Position numbers and translations under genes: made by a program. From positions 1 through 64,000 of the forward strand of contig JBCDMB010000003.1 of the NCBI GenBank assembly GCA_038744685.1: 64,000 bases of DNA. The letters are read 5' to 3'. Shown here in pieces: positions 53,216 to 62,890 of the stretch. Within the stretch, counting starts at the first letter, position 1. Every line of letters starts with the position of its first letter. Source of the stretch: Verrucomicrobiota bacterium (GTDB taxonomy: Bacteria; Verrucomicrobiota; Verrucomicrobiia; Opitutales; Puniceicoccaceae). The notes beneath the pieces are model-generated. The model did not search any database. It was given only the letters and a program-made list of their open reading frames with translations, and was not told where the DNA came from.

Positions 53216-53919
53216 GAAGGGCTTCTTTCTCTGAGAAACGAGGGCAAAAGACTTTCGGGTGGAGGAAATAAACTCGTCCCTCCCTTCACACGATCGGAAA
53301 CCCAAAGGAAATGAACTCCTGCAGCTTCCGCGCAAGGCCGATCCCGATCCAAACGATCTCCTACGAAAAGGGCGTTTTCAGGTTTCGTATCCAACTTTGA
53401 AAGAACCACTTCAATCCCTTTCGGATTCGGTTTAAATGCATCCACTTCTGCGTCCGTGGAAGATACAATCACATCGAAGGAAAGCCCAAGAGCAGCGACC
53501 TTCTCCTTCGCTGGGTATTCAGAGTAGACCCCAAGCCCTACACCCAGAGAGCGCAACGATGACGTCCATTCTTCGACTCCGGGAACACGAAACTTCTTCA
53601 AATACCGAAGGGGTTCCCTATGAATCCAGCGCTCTACCGCTGCCTTCACCCGTGAAGGCTTCAAACCGAGATTCTCACCAGTCACCCGATACTGTGCCTC
53701 GGCAAAACCACTCTTCACCTTCTGGCCCAGCGTTTCCCGATCTTTGCGGAAGCGTTTGAGAATCAATAGGTCTTTTCTCGTCTCCGAACTCAAGAGGGAC
53801 CCGATCAGGAGTTTCCGTAGCATGACCCGCCTAAGGCCCTTCTGTTGATAGAGAGTTCCATCAACATCAAAAACGACCGCTACCCGCTCTTCGGGGCTTT
53901 CTGACTTCGCATCCACCAC
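53212..53919 (-). CDS. HAD-family phosphatase
   Basis: A 235-residue HAD fold with classic motif I VVFDVDGTLYQQ (DxDGT), motif II VYSEYP, and FVGDRLDRDRPCAEAAG (motif IV). The nucleophile and acid aspartates are both present, so it should be a phosphatase. It starts the polysaccharide operon and probably acts on a sugar phosphate or a lipid phosphate. The start is GTG 53919 or the adjacent GTG; neither has a good ribosome site. Confidence 0.82.
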   Translation of the reverse strand: MVDAKSESPEERVAVVFDVDGTLYQQKGLRRVMLRKLLIGSLLSSETRKDLLILKRFRKDRETLGQKVKSGFAEAQYRVTGENLGLKPSRVKAAVERWIHREPLRYLKKFRVPGVEEWTSSLRSLGVGLGVYSEYPAKEKVAALGLSFDVIVSSTDAEVDAFKPNPKGIEVVLSKLDTKPENALFVGDRLDRDRPCAEAAGVHFLWVSDRVKGGTSLFPPPESLLPSFLRERSPS

Positions 53920-54038
53920 TATCGACTCGTTCTACGAACGCAACGCCATGCGGACAAGGGGTTTCTCTCTTCGGAGACTTTACCGGTTGCAAAGACTCAC
54001 CTGCAAGGTCCAGTTTCAAATACAACCCAGCCCAGTTC

Positions 54039-56090
54039 TTGATCTATCCTCTGCTCCTTGCCCTCTTCTTGAGCGAACTCCCCGAATCGGCGGATTCGCC
54101 CGAGGAAGGCACCCAGAAGATTGTCGAGTTTCCCGAATACACCGTGGGCGTTACCCGCACCGAGAGCCTCCTCTCTGACGTTCCCTTCAGTGCCTCGGTT
54201 GTCGATCAGACCATCATCCAAGAAGGAAGTTTGCAGATCGCTCTCGATGAACCTCTCCAAAACGTTCCCGGAGTGTTCGTGCTCAATCCCTACAATTACG
54301 CCCAGGATACCCGAATAGCCATTCGTGGTTTTGGAGCCCGCGCAAACTTCGGCATTCGCGGGATCAAACTCTTTGTCGACGGTATTCCTGCAACGACACC
54401 TGACGGCCAAGGCGAAGTGGATGGGATCGATCTCGGCTCAGCAGAGAGAATCGAGATTCTTCGCGGTCCTTCCTCGGCCTTGTATGGATCTTCTGCCGGC
54501 GGCGTTCTTCTCATTGAAACCGAAAGTGCTCCAGAAAATCCCACTGTAGAATCCCGGATTACCGTGGGGTCCTACGGCTTGTTTCAGATTCAGGGAAAAG
54601 CTGGTGCGCGAGGAAAAAATCTAGAAGGCCTAGCAAGTTCATCCTACCTCAACTACAAGGGATATCGCCAAAACAGCCGGACTGAGGGCACCAAATTCAA
54701 CTCCCGATGGAAGTATTCATTCAACGAGCGAAACACCCTTTCCGTGATCCTAAACGCGATCGACCTTCCCCGCCAGGACGATCCAGGTGGACTCACACTT
54801 TCCGAGGCTGAGGAAGATCCCCGCCAAGCAAGAGAACGGAATATTCTCTTCGATAGCGGCGAGGAAGTCTCCCAAGAAAGAATTGGAGCTCGCTGGATTC
54901 ACAATTTTGATGAGCAAACCAACCTTTCCTTTAGGGCTTACTACACTCACCGGGACTTCGCCAATAGACTTCCGTTTGAAGACGGTGGCCAAGTTACTTT
55001 GGACCGGAATGTTCCGGGAGGAGGAATCCTTTTTCAAAAAGACAGTGGGTCACTTCAAGTCAGTGCAGGTGCGGACTATGACTACCAAAATGACCGAAGA
55101 AAGAACTTTGATAATCTGGAGGGCACCCGCGGTGATCTCGTATTGGATCAGAAAGAGACTGTCGATAGCCTGGGAATCTTTATCGCTCCTGAATACAGGA
55201 TTTCAGAGGCTTGGAACGTCTCCGCAGCCCTTCGCTATGATCGGGTCGACTTTCAGGTGAAAGACGACTTTGCCGCCGACGGTGACGACTCGGGAGATCG
55301 GACATTCGACCAGATAAGCCCGATGATTGGTACCGTGTGGACTCCCGCTGAGTCTTTTAGCCTTTTTGCCAATGTTTCGCAGTCGTTCGAAACACCTACC
55401 ACAACCGAGCTCGACAATCCTGACGGGGGTGGGTTCAACCCCGACCTCGAACCTCAGACAGCGACAAACTTCGAGCTCGGCACGCGTGGTCGCTGGACCG
55501 AGGTGGTCGTTCCCTTCCGTTATGAAATCGCCCTATTTCACATCGCCATCGATGATGCTCTCGTGCCTTTTGAAGAGGAGGCATTTCCCGGACGCGAGTT
55601 CTACCGGAACGCAGGGCGAAGCTCACGCACCGGCTTGGAGGTATTCGCAGAGGCACTACTTACCGAATCACTCACTCTCTCCGGAAGCTACACTTGGTCC
55701 GACTTCCGTTACGATTCCTATTCTGTTAATGGCGAAGATTTCTCCGGCAACGAGATTCCCGGAATTCCAAAAAACTTCGGCTCGGCCGTCCTCCAATATC
55801 GTTCTGAAAACGGCCTGTTTCTTCGCTGGTCTACCCGATTGATTGGCTCCTACTTCGCTGATGATTCGAACCAAACGAAAGTCAGCAGCTATTCCACCTC
55901 TGATCTACGGCTTGGATTTGAGAAAAGCTGGAACAACTGGACCCTGTCGCCCTTCATTGTAATCAACAATATCTTCGACGAAGAGTATTTCGGAAATATC
56001 CGCATCAATGCTTTCGGAGGCCGCTTCTACGAACCCGCCCCAGATAGAAACTTCTACGGGGGCTTGCGGGTCAGCTTCGCGTTTGAATGA
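54039..56090 (+). CDS. TonB-dependent outer-membrane receptor
   Basis: A 683-residue outer-membrane barrel with plug. The signal part (LLLALFLSELPES) is short; a TonB-box-like VEFPEYTVGVTRTE follows, then the plug: DVPFSASVVDQTII, NVPGVFVLNPYNYAQDTRIAIRGFGARANFG and RIEILRGPSSALYGSSAGGVL, after which the barrel strands run to FYGGLRVSFAFE. The aromatic C-terminus F is as expected for BamA recognition. Substrate is unknown; iron-siderophore or oligosaccharide are possible. No ATG is in frame near the start; TTG 54039 is the only candidate, so the true N-terminus is uncertain. Confidence 0.88.
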   Translation: MIYPLLLALFLSELPESADSPEEGTQKIVEFPEYTVGVTRTESLLSDVPFSASVVDQTIIQEGSLQIALDEPLQNVPGVFVLNPYNYAQDTRIAIRGFGARANFGIRGIKLFVDGIPATTPDGQGEVDGIDLGSAERIEILRGPSSALYGSSAGGVLLIETESAPENPTVESRITVGSYGLFQIQGKAGARGKNLEGLASSSYLNYKGYRQNSRTEGTKFNSRWKYSFNERNTLSVILNAIDLPRQDDPGGLTLSEAEEDPRQARERNILFDSGEEVSQERIGARWIHNFDEQTNLSFRAYYTHRDFANRLPFEDGGQVTLDRNVPGGGILFQKDSGSLQVSAGADYDYQNDRRKNFDNLEGTRGDLVLDQKETVDSLGIFIAPEYRISEAWNVSAALRYDRVDFQVKDDFAADGDDSGDRTFDQISPMIGTVWTPAESFSLFANVSQSFETPTTTELDNPDGGGFNPDLEPQTATNFELGTRGRWTEVVVPFRYEIALFHIAIDDALVPFEEEAFPGREFYRNAGRSSRTGLEVFAEALLTESLTLSGSYTWSDFRYDSYSVNGEDFSGNEIPGIPKNFGSAVLQYRSENGLFLRWSTRLIGSYFADDSNQTKVSSYSTSDLRLGFEKSWNNWTLSPFIVINNIFDEEYFGNIRINAFGGRFYEPAPDRNFYGGLRVSFAFE

Positions 56091-56094
56091 CAAG

Positions 56095-57033
56095 CTAACC
56101 CCCTATCCTTGGAAGTTGAATAAAACTTTCCTCCAGAAAGACCTCAAGCGGCGGGATGTCGACGAAAAAGAAAAAGACGATCAAGGCGCACACAAAGAGA
56201 GTGTAGATGACGAACCATTTGCGCTTATACATCTCTTCGGGATTTTCCGCCACCCCGTCCTGCTTCAGGCCATACCATAGATACCACGAAAACAGAATGG
56301 CAAGAAACGGGAAAACGAGGAGGAACTCGATACGATACTTGATCAAAAAGACGCCCAGAAACAAGGCCGAGTTCATCGCGTAGAAGAAGCTCGAAAGAAG
56401 GAGAATGTTCGAAGTGTATTTTTGAAAGGAACGCCGGTAGAGACCTGCACGTTCCGGGTCAGCGATGCTGCTGTATTCCGAATAACGTTTGACTGCCATT
56501 AAAAAGGCACCACCAAACCAATACGCTAGCAGCACACTGGAGGGAGGAAGAGCCGACTTCTCAACTATTGCCCAACCCAGGACCAACCGGATCGGGTTGT
56601 TAATCGATTCGGAAAGGACGTCTACAATCACCCGCTCCTTCAGGCGAAAAGGCCGAACATTGTAGAGAAAGCCCATGAAAAGGAAAAAGACCGAGACGAT
56701 GAAAAACATCTTCCCGATGACCGCCGCCAGCAAGAGGCCGACCACGCCAAGAGCGAGGTACTCCAGAATCACTCCTTTGGCCTGAATCTTCCCCTGGACG
56801 CTTGGACGCTTACTTTTCACCGGATGAAACCGGTCAAACTCGGCATCCAGGTATTCGTTGATCACGTAGTTTGCAGAAGCGAGCAAACACGCCGCTACTA
56901 CTCCAAGGATAAAGTGAAAAACGAACGTTCCAGTGAGGGTGCCAACAAGGAGAAACGCCAACCCTGTTCCGGGAAGCATGAAGACATTTTTGAACCAATG
57001 GTCAGGCCGTGCGATGCGTATATACGGGTTCAT
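56095..57033 (-). CDS. UbiA-family prenyltransferase, DPPR-synthase-like
   Basis: An integral membrane prenyltransferase with about nine TM helices. The start RIARPDHWFKNVFMLPG and the aspartate-rich NYVINEYLDAEFDRFHPVKS match decaprenyl-phosphate phosphoribosyltransferases (mycobacterial Rv3806c type), which put phosphoribose on a polyprenyl phosphate. The later KRYSEY is like the second metal site. The product would feed a furanose donor for a GT-C glycosyltransferase, and such a protein is encoded just upstream (25-bp gap). Other UbiA members use different acceptors, so DPPR synthesis is inference. Confidence 0.8.
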   Translation of the reverse strand: MNPYIRIARPDHWFKNVFMLPGTGLAFLLVGTLTGTFVFHFILGVVAACLLASANYVINEYLDAEFDRFHPVKSKRPSVQGKIQAKGVILEYLALGVVGLLLAAVIGKMFFIVSVFFLFMGFLYNVRPFRLKERVIVDVLSESINNPIRLVLGWAIVEKSALPPSSVLLAYWFGGAFLMAVKRYSEYSSIADPERAGLYRRSFQKYTSNILLLSSFFYAMNSALFLGVFLIKYRIEFLLVFPFLAILFSWYLWYGLKQDGVAENPEEMYKRKWFVIYTLFVCALIVFFFFVDIPPLEVFLEESFIQLPRIGG

Positions 57034-57058
57034 TGAGAAAGAGACGCAGCCAATTTCG

Positions 57059-59140
57059 TCAAAGAACTCGGTGAAGTGCCAACCCGAAATGCACAGAAAC
57101 GCTCCATAGGAAAGTCACCACAAAGAAGCCCTCCATCAGCCTTTTACCCACTCTTTGGACCGTAGTTCGACAGGCATCGCGATCCCGCATCGACCAGAGA
57201 AGAAAAAATGCAAGGACCAGCCACGGAAGGTAATCGACCGCGTAACGCGGCGCTGAGTAGGAGAAGCAGGCAATCACCGAGAAGTTGATCATCGCAATTC
57301 CAACTACAGAAATCAAAACCCACCACCCTTCGCTGCTTAACTTACGAAGGCTCGATCTACGCACTATCAGAGGTATGAGGAGTAAATACGGGTTCGTGAC
57401 TAGAAAACCGAGTGCGCCCTCGACTCGAATGTGCGACTCTGGACGTTCTACCCAAGAGAGCAAATTCTCCCATTGCGGATAGACCCAGGGAAAGTCCGAG
57501 GCAAATGCTGGCGGTTGAAAAAGATTGATGACCGAGTTGTATAGGTAGTTAGCCGGATCGAGAAACGAGATGCTGCTAGGATCGATGACGCCTATTTGGT
57601 AATTGTGGCCAAATTCGACCGGGTCCCCGAATCGTAAGTAGTTATGAGCAAGAAGTGCTACGCCAATGCAAGCCGCGGGAAAGGCAGCCAAAGTTACTTT
57701 GCGGACTCCTTCCCAAAGACTTTTTTTGGAAAACAAGATCGCGCACCCAAAAGCACCGAGAATAAAGACGCTGGGTAAAACAAAGGAATGTCTGCTCGCC
57801 ATCGCCATACCCAAACTGATTCCAGTAGCAATCAGAACGCTGAAAGTGCCTCTCCTTTGCAACCCTTCTACCGAAAGAAGAATAGCCGCAGCAGTCCAGA
57901 ACAGGGCAGATCCCAGTGCCACCTCGTAAACGACGCTACGGGACATCAAGTAGAGTGCACCGGTAGTGAATCCCAGACCACTCGCAGCGATCAGAAGCTG
58001 TCCAATACTCAACTTTTCACTGACTCCCTCTCTAACTTTGAGGAAAGTAAGCAATAGCAGGACGAAAGCCCCTGTGAGGAAAAAGCCGTCTGCCCATCGG
58101 TCCGGCAAATCTGTCCCCGTGAGAATCTTCCAGGGAAGATAGAGGGACACTACGGGTGCAGGTCCGAAATACACGTAGTATTTTTCCTCAAAATAGCTGG
58201 CATCATGAAGACGCAGTTTTTCGTTGGTTCCGGGGTCGAAAGGATTTTCCAGTTCTCTCAAGGGTCGAACAGGCTCCTCGAGTAGACTCAGCTGCCCGTG
58301 AAGAAACGCTTCAGTAAGGTGAAAATAGAGGTTGTGTCCCGCCATATGCTGAGGCACTGGATCCCTCTCCGCCTGAGTTCCCAAAAGAAAATACAGTCCC
58401 GAAACGGCCAAAACAACGACACCGAAAACCCAAATCCGGTATCCCGAGAGAGGCCCTTGATTTGCACGTAGAGATCGAGTAACCGACCAGACAAAAGAGA
58501 GTCCCCAAAAGAAAATCCCAATCGCTCCGAGCGTGACTGTCAGAGCAACTAACCAACGAGCAATTTTCTTCCATCCGAAAACCTTCGGTTCCGGTGCCGG
58601 GGCAGCAAATGTGAACTGTGGGTCCAGCCCAGTTGATCGGTAGAGGATTCCACCTAGGGCATCATTCCCGATCACCGCTATCTGCGCCGCAGGAATGAGC
58701 ACTTCCGCCACTTTCTCACCCTCCCACTCCAGCACTTCCCGGTCGGAAACGAGCCTCACTGACCGAATGGAGAAGAGCCCAGGGCGAGCTGGACCATCAA
58801 ACCTCATATCTTCCCACTGGGTATAAGGGAGAAACATCTGAACCTGTTCAAACTGACCTGTTCCGGGAACAGCGATCCGGCGGCTCTGCTCCTCACTTAG
58901 CCCACTTCCGGTATCCTGATAAACCTGTAGATAGACCTCGTCCTTTCGTTCGTTTTCATCTTCGAGCCGAACCTCTACCTCGATGCGGACAGGACTCAAC
59001 CAACCCGGCGGGAACGCCAAGAAACGAACGCCCTGAATGAGGACTAGAATAAAAGCGCACCAGAAAACCCTTCGTATCCAGACAGATCCGCGCCGGGAGG
59101 ACTCCTGTTCAAGGGTTGCTTTCCCAGAGTAGCTGCTCAT
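57059..59140 (-). CDS. Multi-TM GT-C-like glycosyltransferase
   Basis: About 693 residues. One N-terminal TM, then a long periplasmic beta domain (about 45-200, IEVEVRLEDENERKDEVYLQ), then ten or more TM helices. The signature HDASYFEEKYYVYFGPAP after the second TM is typical of a lipid-phosphate-sugar-using GT-C-like family. Upstream and downstream genes (epimerase, UbiA protein) support a polyprenyl-sugar donor. ATG 59140 gives an ATGA overlap with the epimerase stop; the in-frame ATG 59149 is three codons longer. The family name is not certain. Confidence 0.7.
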   Translation of the reverse strand: MSSYSGKATLEQESSRRGSVWIRRVFWCAFILVLIQGVRFLAFPPGWLSPVRIEVEVRLEDENERKDEVYLQVYQDTGSGLSEEQSRRIAVPGTGQFEQVQMFLPYTQWEDMRFDGPARPGLFSIRSVRLVSDREVLEWEGEKVAEVLIPAAQIAVIGNDALGGILYRSTGLDPQFTFAAPAPEPKVFGWKKIARWLVALTVTLGAIGIFFWGLSFVWSVTRSLRANQGPLSGYRIWVFGVVVLAVSGLYFLLGTQAERDPVPQHMAGHNLYFHLTEAFLHGQLSLLEEPVRPLRELENPFDPGTNEKLRLHDASYFEEKYYVYFGPAPVVSLYLPWKILTGTDLPDRWADGFFLTGAFVLLLLTFLKVREGVSEKLSIGQLLIAASGLGFTTGALYLMSRSVVYEVALGSALFWTAAAILLSVEGLQRRGTFSVLIATGISLGMAMASRHSFVLPSVFILGAFGCAILFSKKSLWEGVRKVTLAAFPAACIGVALLAHNYLRFGDPVEFGHNYQIGVIDPSSISFLDPANYLYNSVINLFQPPAFASDFPWVYPQWENLLSWVERPESHIRVEGALGFLVTNPYLLLIPLIVRRSSLRKLSSEGWWVLISVVGIAMINFSVIACFSYSAPRYAVDYLPWLVLAFFLLWSMRDRDACRTTVQRVGKRLMEGFFVVTFLWSVSVHFGLALHRVL

Positions 59141-60141
59141 CGCAGCCATCCCGCCTCGCGATAAGCCGATGCAGTTGCCGCAAGGCCGTCCTCAATTGTG
59201 ACCAAAGGTTCGTAGCCAAGAACCCGTTTTGCCTTTGAGATATCAAAAGCCCGGCTCTTAGTGAAAAAATCGACACGGCGGCGATACAGCGGCGGGTTGA
59301 GGCCCAATGGAATAAAGACCCCCTCACAAAAAGACCCAGCCCATTGAAACGGTTTCGCCGGAAAGTGAAGAAGCTCACCCTTCTTACCGAGAATTTCAGC
59401 AATGCTCTTTAGAAGTTCATTGAGGGAAAGAAAACGGTCTCCCCCGATTATAAATGCTTCCCCAACAGCCTCCGGCACTCGTCCCGCCAACAGAAACCCG
59501 GTTGCCAAATCCTCAACGTGAACCATGTGATAAAAGATCTCGCCAGAGCCCAGAAGAACAATCCGGTCTCTGTTTGCCAAGCGGAACATCTTTAGCAGCC
59601 GCTCATCATCAGGGCCATAAATTGCAGCAGGCCGCACCACACTTACCGGCAATCCATGTTCCCGCTGAAACCGAAGGGCTACCTTCTCTCCCTCCAACTT
59701 GGTCTTCTGATAGACATCTCCGGGCGAATAACGATAGGTTTCATCAGCAGGCGGATCTTCAATGTGACCATGCACCCCAACAGTGCTACAGTGGACGAAT
59801 CTCTTCACCCCCGCTGACAGGGCTGCTTCGCAAAGGTTTCGAGTGCCCTCAACGTGCACCTCGCGGTAGACGTTATGGTCGAGTCCACCTTCCCGATAAA
59901 CTGCTGCCAAATGATAGACTGCCGAGACTCCCTCGACAGCCCGATTGACAGCCGATTGATCTGTAATGGAGCCTTCGATACAATCGACCCCAGACAATCC
60001 TTTCTCGGCAAACTTCTCGCCCGACCGAACCAGGACCCGAGGACGGGCACCACTATCAACCAAACGGCGAGTCAAGACGCCACCAGCAAACCCAGTTGCC
60101 CCGGTCACGAGAATGGTCTCGCCTTGATGAAAATCAGACAT
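59137..60141 (-). CDS. NAD-dependent epimerase/dehydratase (extended SDR)
   Basis: An extended SDR enzyme. NAD site GATGFAGGVLTRRL, then VYHLAAVY, FVHCSTVGVHG with the active Ser/Thr, and YQKTK (Y-x3-K catalytic pair), VVRPAAIYGPDD, and GEAFIIGGDRFLSLNELL. Closest in feel to hopanoid-associated sugar epimerases or 3-beta-HSD-like proteins. It overlaps the FkbM gene end by ATGTCTGA (8 bp) and the next gene start by ATGA, so all three are coupled. Substrate unknown. Confidence 0.85.
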   Translation of the reverse strand: MSDFHQGETILVTGATGFAGGVLTRRLVDSGARPRVLVRSGEKFAEKGLSGVDCIEGSITDQSAVNRAVEGVSAVYHLAAVYREGGLDHNVYREVHVEGTRNLCEAALSAGVKRFVHCSTVGVHGHIEDPPADETYRYSPGDVYQKTKLEGEKVALRFQREHGLPVSVVRPAAIYGPDDERLLKMFRLANRDRIVLLGSGEIFYHMVHVEDLATGFLLAGRVPEAVGEAFIIGGDRFLSLNELLKSIAEILGKKGELLHFPAKPFQWAGSFCEGVFIPLGLNPPLYRRRVDFFTKSRAFDISKAKRVLGYEPLVTIEDGLAATASAYREAGWLR

Positions 60142-60895
60142 TCTTAGGCGACAAAATGAGCCATTCCGTCTCCTCGTTTCGGCCTTCCATCATGAGGTAT
60201 TTTTTCAGCCCAGTCGGAGCGAGCTGAAGTATCGGGTGCGAAGGAAAATCAGCCAAGGTACGCTCTCTCAGGCAAATGTGAGTCACGTCATGGGTATCAC
60301 GCGCCCTATCCCACAGGACCTCCTTGATATCTGAGTGAGCGAAAAAGTGGAGCTCGATGAGAAGGTAGCAGTCCCGCAACGAAGGCACCTTCTCGAGATC
60401 AAAGAGTTCAAACTCGTAGCCCTCACAATCGAGAATGACCAACGTTGGACCCTCCTCGCCGATTTCTGCCGCGAGAGCCTCCGGATCACAAAACCCTTTG
60501 ATGGTGACCTGATCTTGCAGGTTATTCCGGCGGAGCAGTTTGCCCTGCAGACGTCGCCCGAGTGGGTCTCCCTCAAACGCGGTCACTTTCGTATCCGGCA
60601 GTTTGCTTGCAAAGCCACCGGCATAGTAGCCCTCTGCGGTGCCGACATCGACTACTTGTCGAGGGCTCAGATCAATGAGCTTTTTCACCTCCTCATGCAG
60701 CTCTACTTCGTACGTAGCGATCAGCTTGTTGTAATAGGCAGAGCCCACGCTTGTGTATACGTACTTGAGCCCCTTGAAGGGACCGGCAATCACCCGCCTC
60801 CCACAAACCCAGTAGTACATCCAATGGGCAATCAGATAGGGTTGCGCCCAATGAGGCAGCTTCCTTTTGAGAGAGGTATACGTGGATTTGAGCAT
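60134..60895 (-). CDS. FkbM-like SAM-dependent methyltransferase
   Basis: A class I methyltransferase fold of about 253 residues. Motif I VVDVGTAEGYYAGGFA binds SAM, then VTAFEGDPLGRR, and LVILDCEGYEFELF (acidic post-motif). FkbM-type enzymes methylate sugars or polyketides. First gene of the four-gene envelope glycan operon, so it likely methylates a sugar of that glycan. ATG 60895 is used; a longer GTG frame to 60943 is possible. Confidence 0.75.
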   Translation of the reverse strand: MLKSTYTSLKRKLPHWAQPYLIAHWMYYWVCGRRVIAGPFKGLKYVYTSVGSAYYNKLIATYEVELHEEVKKLIDLSPRQVVDVGTAEGYYAGGFASKLPDTKVTAFEGDPLGRRLQGKLLRRNNLQDQVTIKGFCDPEALAAEIGEEGPTLVILDCEGYEFELFDLEKVPSLRDCYLLIELHFFAHSDIKEVLWDRARDTHDVTHICLRERTLADFPSHPILQLAPTGLKKYLMMEGRNEETEWLILSPKNV

Positions 60896-61145
60896 TCGTG
60901 TTAGACCCGAGGATCGAAACTTGAGTTGCACCAGCGACTCCACAGAAAAGCAACAAGAAAGGCATCCAGACGAAACGGTTGATTGGATTTATTTTCTTTT
61001 CTGAGGACAGCTCCAAGAACCTCCTTTTTTCTCATGGCAATTGAACTCGGGAACACCGTTATTGAATTGTAGCCAGGTGAAATAGGCCCTATCGAACCGC
61101 CCTTGACTAGAGCGCTCCGATTTTTTATCACTTGCCGTCCACAAC

Positions 61146-62114
61146 ATGAAAAAAGCACTACTTCTCTCAGCTCTCTTTTCTGCGACCGCCGTCTCCTCGG
61201 CTTTTGCGCTCTTTGGCTTTGGTGAAGACGATACCGAATCCACCAATGAAGATTTTGGTTTACCTCCTTACAGTGGGGTAAAACATGCGATCACGGTCCT
61301 CCCACCCAAGTACACCGCTATCTTTTCGTACCCTGGGGACTTGTCGGAATCCATTTCCAGCATGTTGGAGTCCGCCCTTTTTGACACCAACCGGTTCATC
61401 GTCGTCGACCGAGACCGAATTGGAGACACAATATTAGAACAAGACCTGCAGACCGATGGGCGTTCGGCAGCCGCTTCCGATGTAGCCCAGACCGGGATGA
61501 TTCGGAGCGCAAAGTACTTGGCAGATATTGAGATTACCGACGTGGAAGGTTCGACCGAGGGTCAGAGTGGAGGACTGTCGATCGGAGGTTTTCGAATCGG
61601 TGGTAGTGGAGGAAAAGCCCAGATCACTACGATCGTAAAAATCATTGATTCAACCACAGGGGAAATCGTTGCGAAAGAACGCGTGACGGGAGAAGCGGGA
61701 CGCAAAGGCCTTAATGTGGGTTACGTAGCCTCCAGCTGGGGTGCAGACCTGGGCGGTTTCACCAAAACACCGATTGGCGAAGCGGCCTATGACAACGTAG
61801 TCCTCTCCACGCGGTTTCTCGCTGAGGAGTTTGAGGACTTTTCCCTCGAAGGCGCAGTCGTTACGGTGTCCGGCGACCGCATTATCATTAATCGCGGTTC
61901 CAACTTCAACATACCAGAAGGCCAGACCTTCGTCGTACGCGAACAGGGTGAACTTCTTCTGGACCCGACCACTGGAGACGTCCTTGAGAGAATTGAGGGT
62001 GACGTGGTTAGCACGATAAAAGTCAATAAAGTCTCCGATAAGATCAGCTACGCGGAACTTGTTGACGGGGTCTTACCAAAAAAAGGTGACGTGGTAGTTG
62101 CAACCGGAAGTTGA
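61146..62114 (+). CDS. CsgG-like periplasmic/outer-membrane protein
   Basis: Signal peptide MKKALLLSALFSATAVSSAFA, then a CsgG-type domain: ITVLPPKYTAIFSYPG, SSMLESALFDTNRFIVVDRDRIGDTILEQDLQ and IKSAKYLADIEITDVEG-type strands, VKIIDSTTGEIVAKERVTGEAG. CsgG secretes curli in proteobacteria; verrucomicrobial relatives of this length usually lack curlin genes, and none is here. The C-terminal 90 residues form an extra beta domain. No lipobox cysteine after the signal, unlike true CsgG. Role: envelope, unspecific. Confidence 0.72.
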   Translation: MKKALLLSALFSATAVSSAFALFGFGEDDTESTNEDFGLPPYSGVKHAITVLPPKYTAIFSYPGDLSESISSMLESALFDTNRFIVVDRDRIGDTILEQDLQTDGRSAAASDVAQTGMIRSAKYLADIEITDVEGSTEGQSGGLSIGGFRIGGSGGKAQITTIVKIIDSTTGEIVAKERVTGEAGRKGLNVGYVASSWGADLGGFTKTPIGEAAYDNVVLSTRFLAEEFEDFSLEGAVVTVSGDRIIINRGSNFNIPEGQTFVVREQGELLLDPTTGDVLERIEGDVVSTIKVNKVSDKISYAELVDGVLPKKGDVVVATGS

Positions 62115-62183
62115 AAGACGAGGATATCAAACAAGCTCCCCCCAACCGAAAACACACGGTAAATCTCCAAGACACACCCACTC

Positions 62184-62816
62184 ATGAAAATCGCCCTTAC
62201 CCTTCTTAGCCTCACACTCGTCGCAGGCCTCCACGCTAAGACTTTCGAGGGAGACCTCACCATCGCAGTTGAAGCCGACGGTGAGAGCCAAGAAATGAGT
62301 GTCACCACAAAAGGTGACAAGATGTCGATCAAGCTACCTGAGCTTGGCGGTGGATTCGCCCTCATGGATTGGGGCAGTAAGATCGCGAAAATCGTGATGC
62401 CTGAACAGCGAATGTTTCTCGAAGCCCCCGCTGCAGATCTCGCACCAGGTGTGCCGGAAGTTGGAGAAGGAGAAGTTGAAGTTACGAACGAAACGAAGGA
62501 TATCCTTGGATTCACAACCCGAAAGGTCATTTTCACGAGCGGCACCGATTCTGCGACGCTCTGGATGACTTCAGATTTAGGCTCTTTTACGATGATGGGA
62601 GGATTGGATAGTCAGCAGGCTCCAGCCGAATTCCGACAAGCTTTTCCCAACGGAGCCCTTGCTCTCGAGATGATCTACACGGACGGCGAAGAGTCAGCAA
62701 CAGTTCGCATCACCGCTGTAAATCCTCGGAGTGTTGCGACAACCGAGTTGGAAGTTCCAAAAGGATACTCGAAAATGTCTCTCCCCGACGGAATGAATTT
62801 TCCTGGTATGCCCTGA
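62184..62816 (+). CDS. DUF4412-like secreted protein
   Basis: Signal peptide MKIALTLLSLTLVAGLHA then a beta-rich domain of about 190 residues; VTTKGDKMSIKLPELGG, KIVMPEQRMFL, DILGFTTRKVIF and VPKGYSKMSLPDG fit the DUF4412 pattern (periplasmic lipocalin-like beta barrel). No cysteines. It lies between the CsgG-like gene (69 bp) and the pseudopilin gene (74 bp), all on one strand. Function unknown. Confidence 0.68.
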   Translation: MKIALTLLSLTLVAGLHAKTFEGDLTIAVEADGESQEMSVTTKGDKMSIKLPELGGGFALMDWGSKIAKIVMPEQRMFLEAPAADLAPGVPEVGEGEVEVTNETKDILGFTTRKVIFTSGTDSATLWMTSDLGSFTMMGGLDSQQAPAEFRQAFPNGALALEMIYTDGEESATVRITAVNPRSVATTELEVPKGYSKMSLPDGMNFPGMP

Positions 62817-62890
62817 TTTGACCCCTAGACTAGGTCAAAATCCACAAAATATCAGTTGACTCAACCCACAACGTAAACGACGTTTCCACT

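Noticed and set aside
53948-54178. Plus-strand ATG open frame at the TonB receptor start
   Set aside because: Different frame from the receptor, arginine-rich, ends inside the plug; considered as a frameshifted signal peptide, but no sequence continuity was seen.
59137-60141. Epimerase as DprE2
   Set aside because: It is an extended SDR with a sugar-epimerase layout, while DprE2 is a classical short SDR; no DprE1 nearby.
62814-62839. Hairpin directly after the DUF4412-like gene
   Set aside because: Only a 7-bp stem (TTTGACC/GGTCAAA) and no T-tract; too weak to call a terminator.
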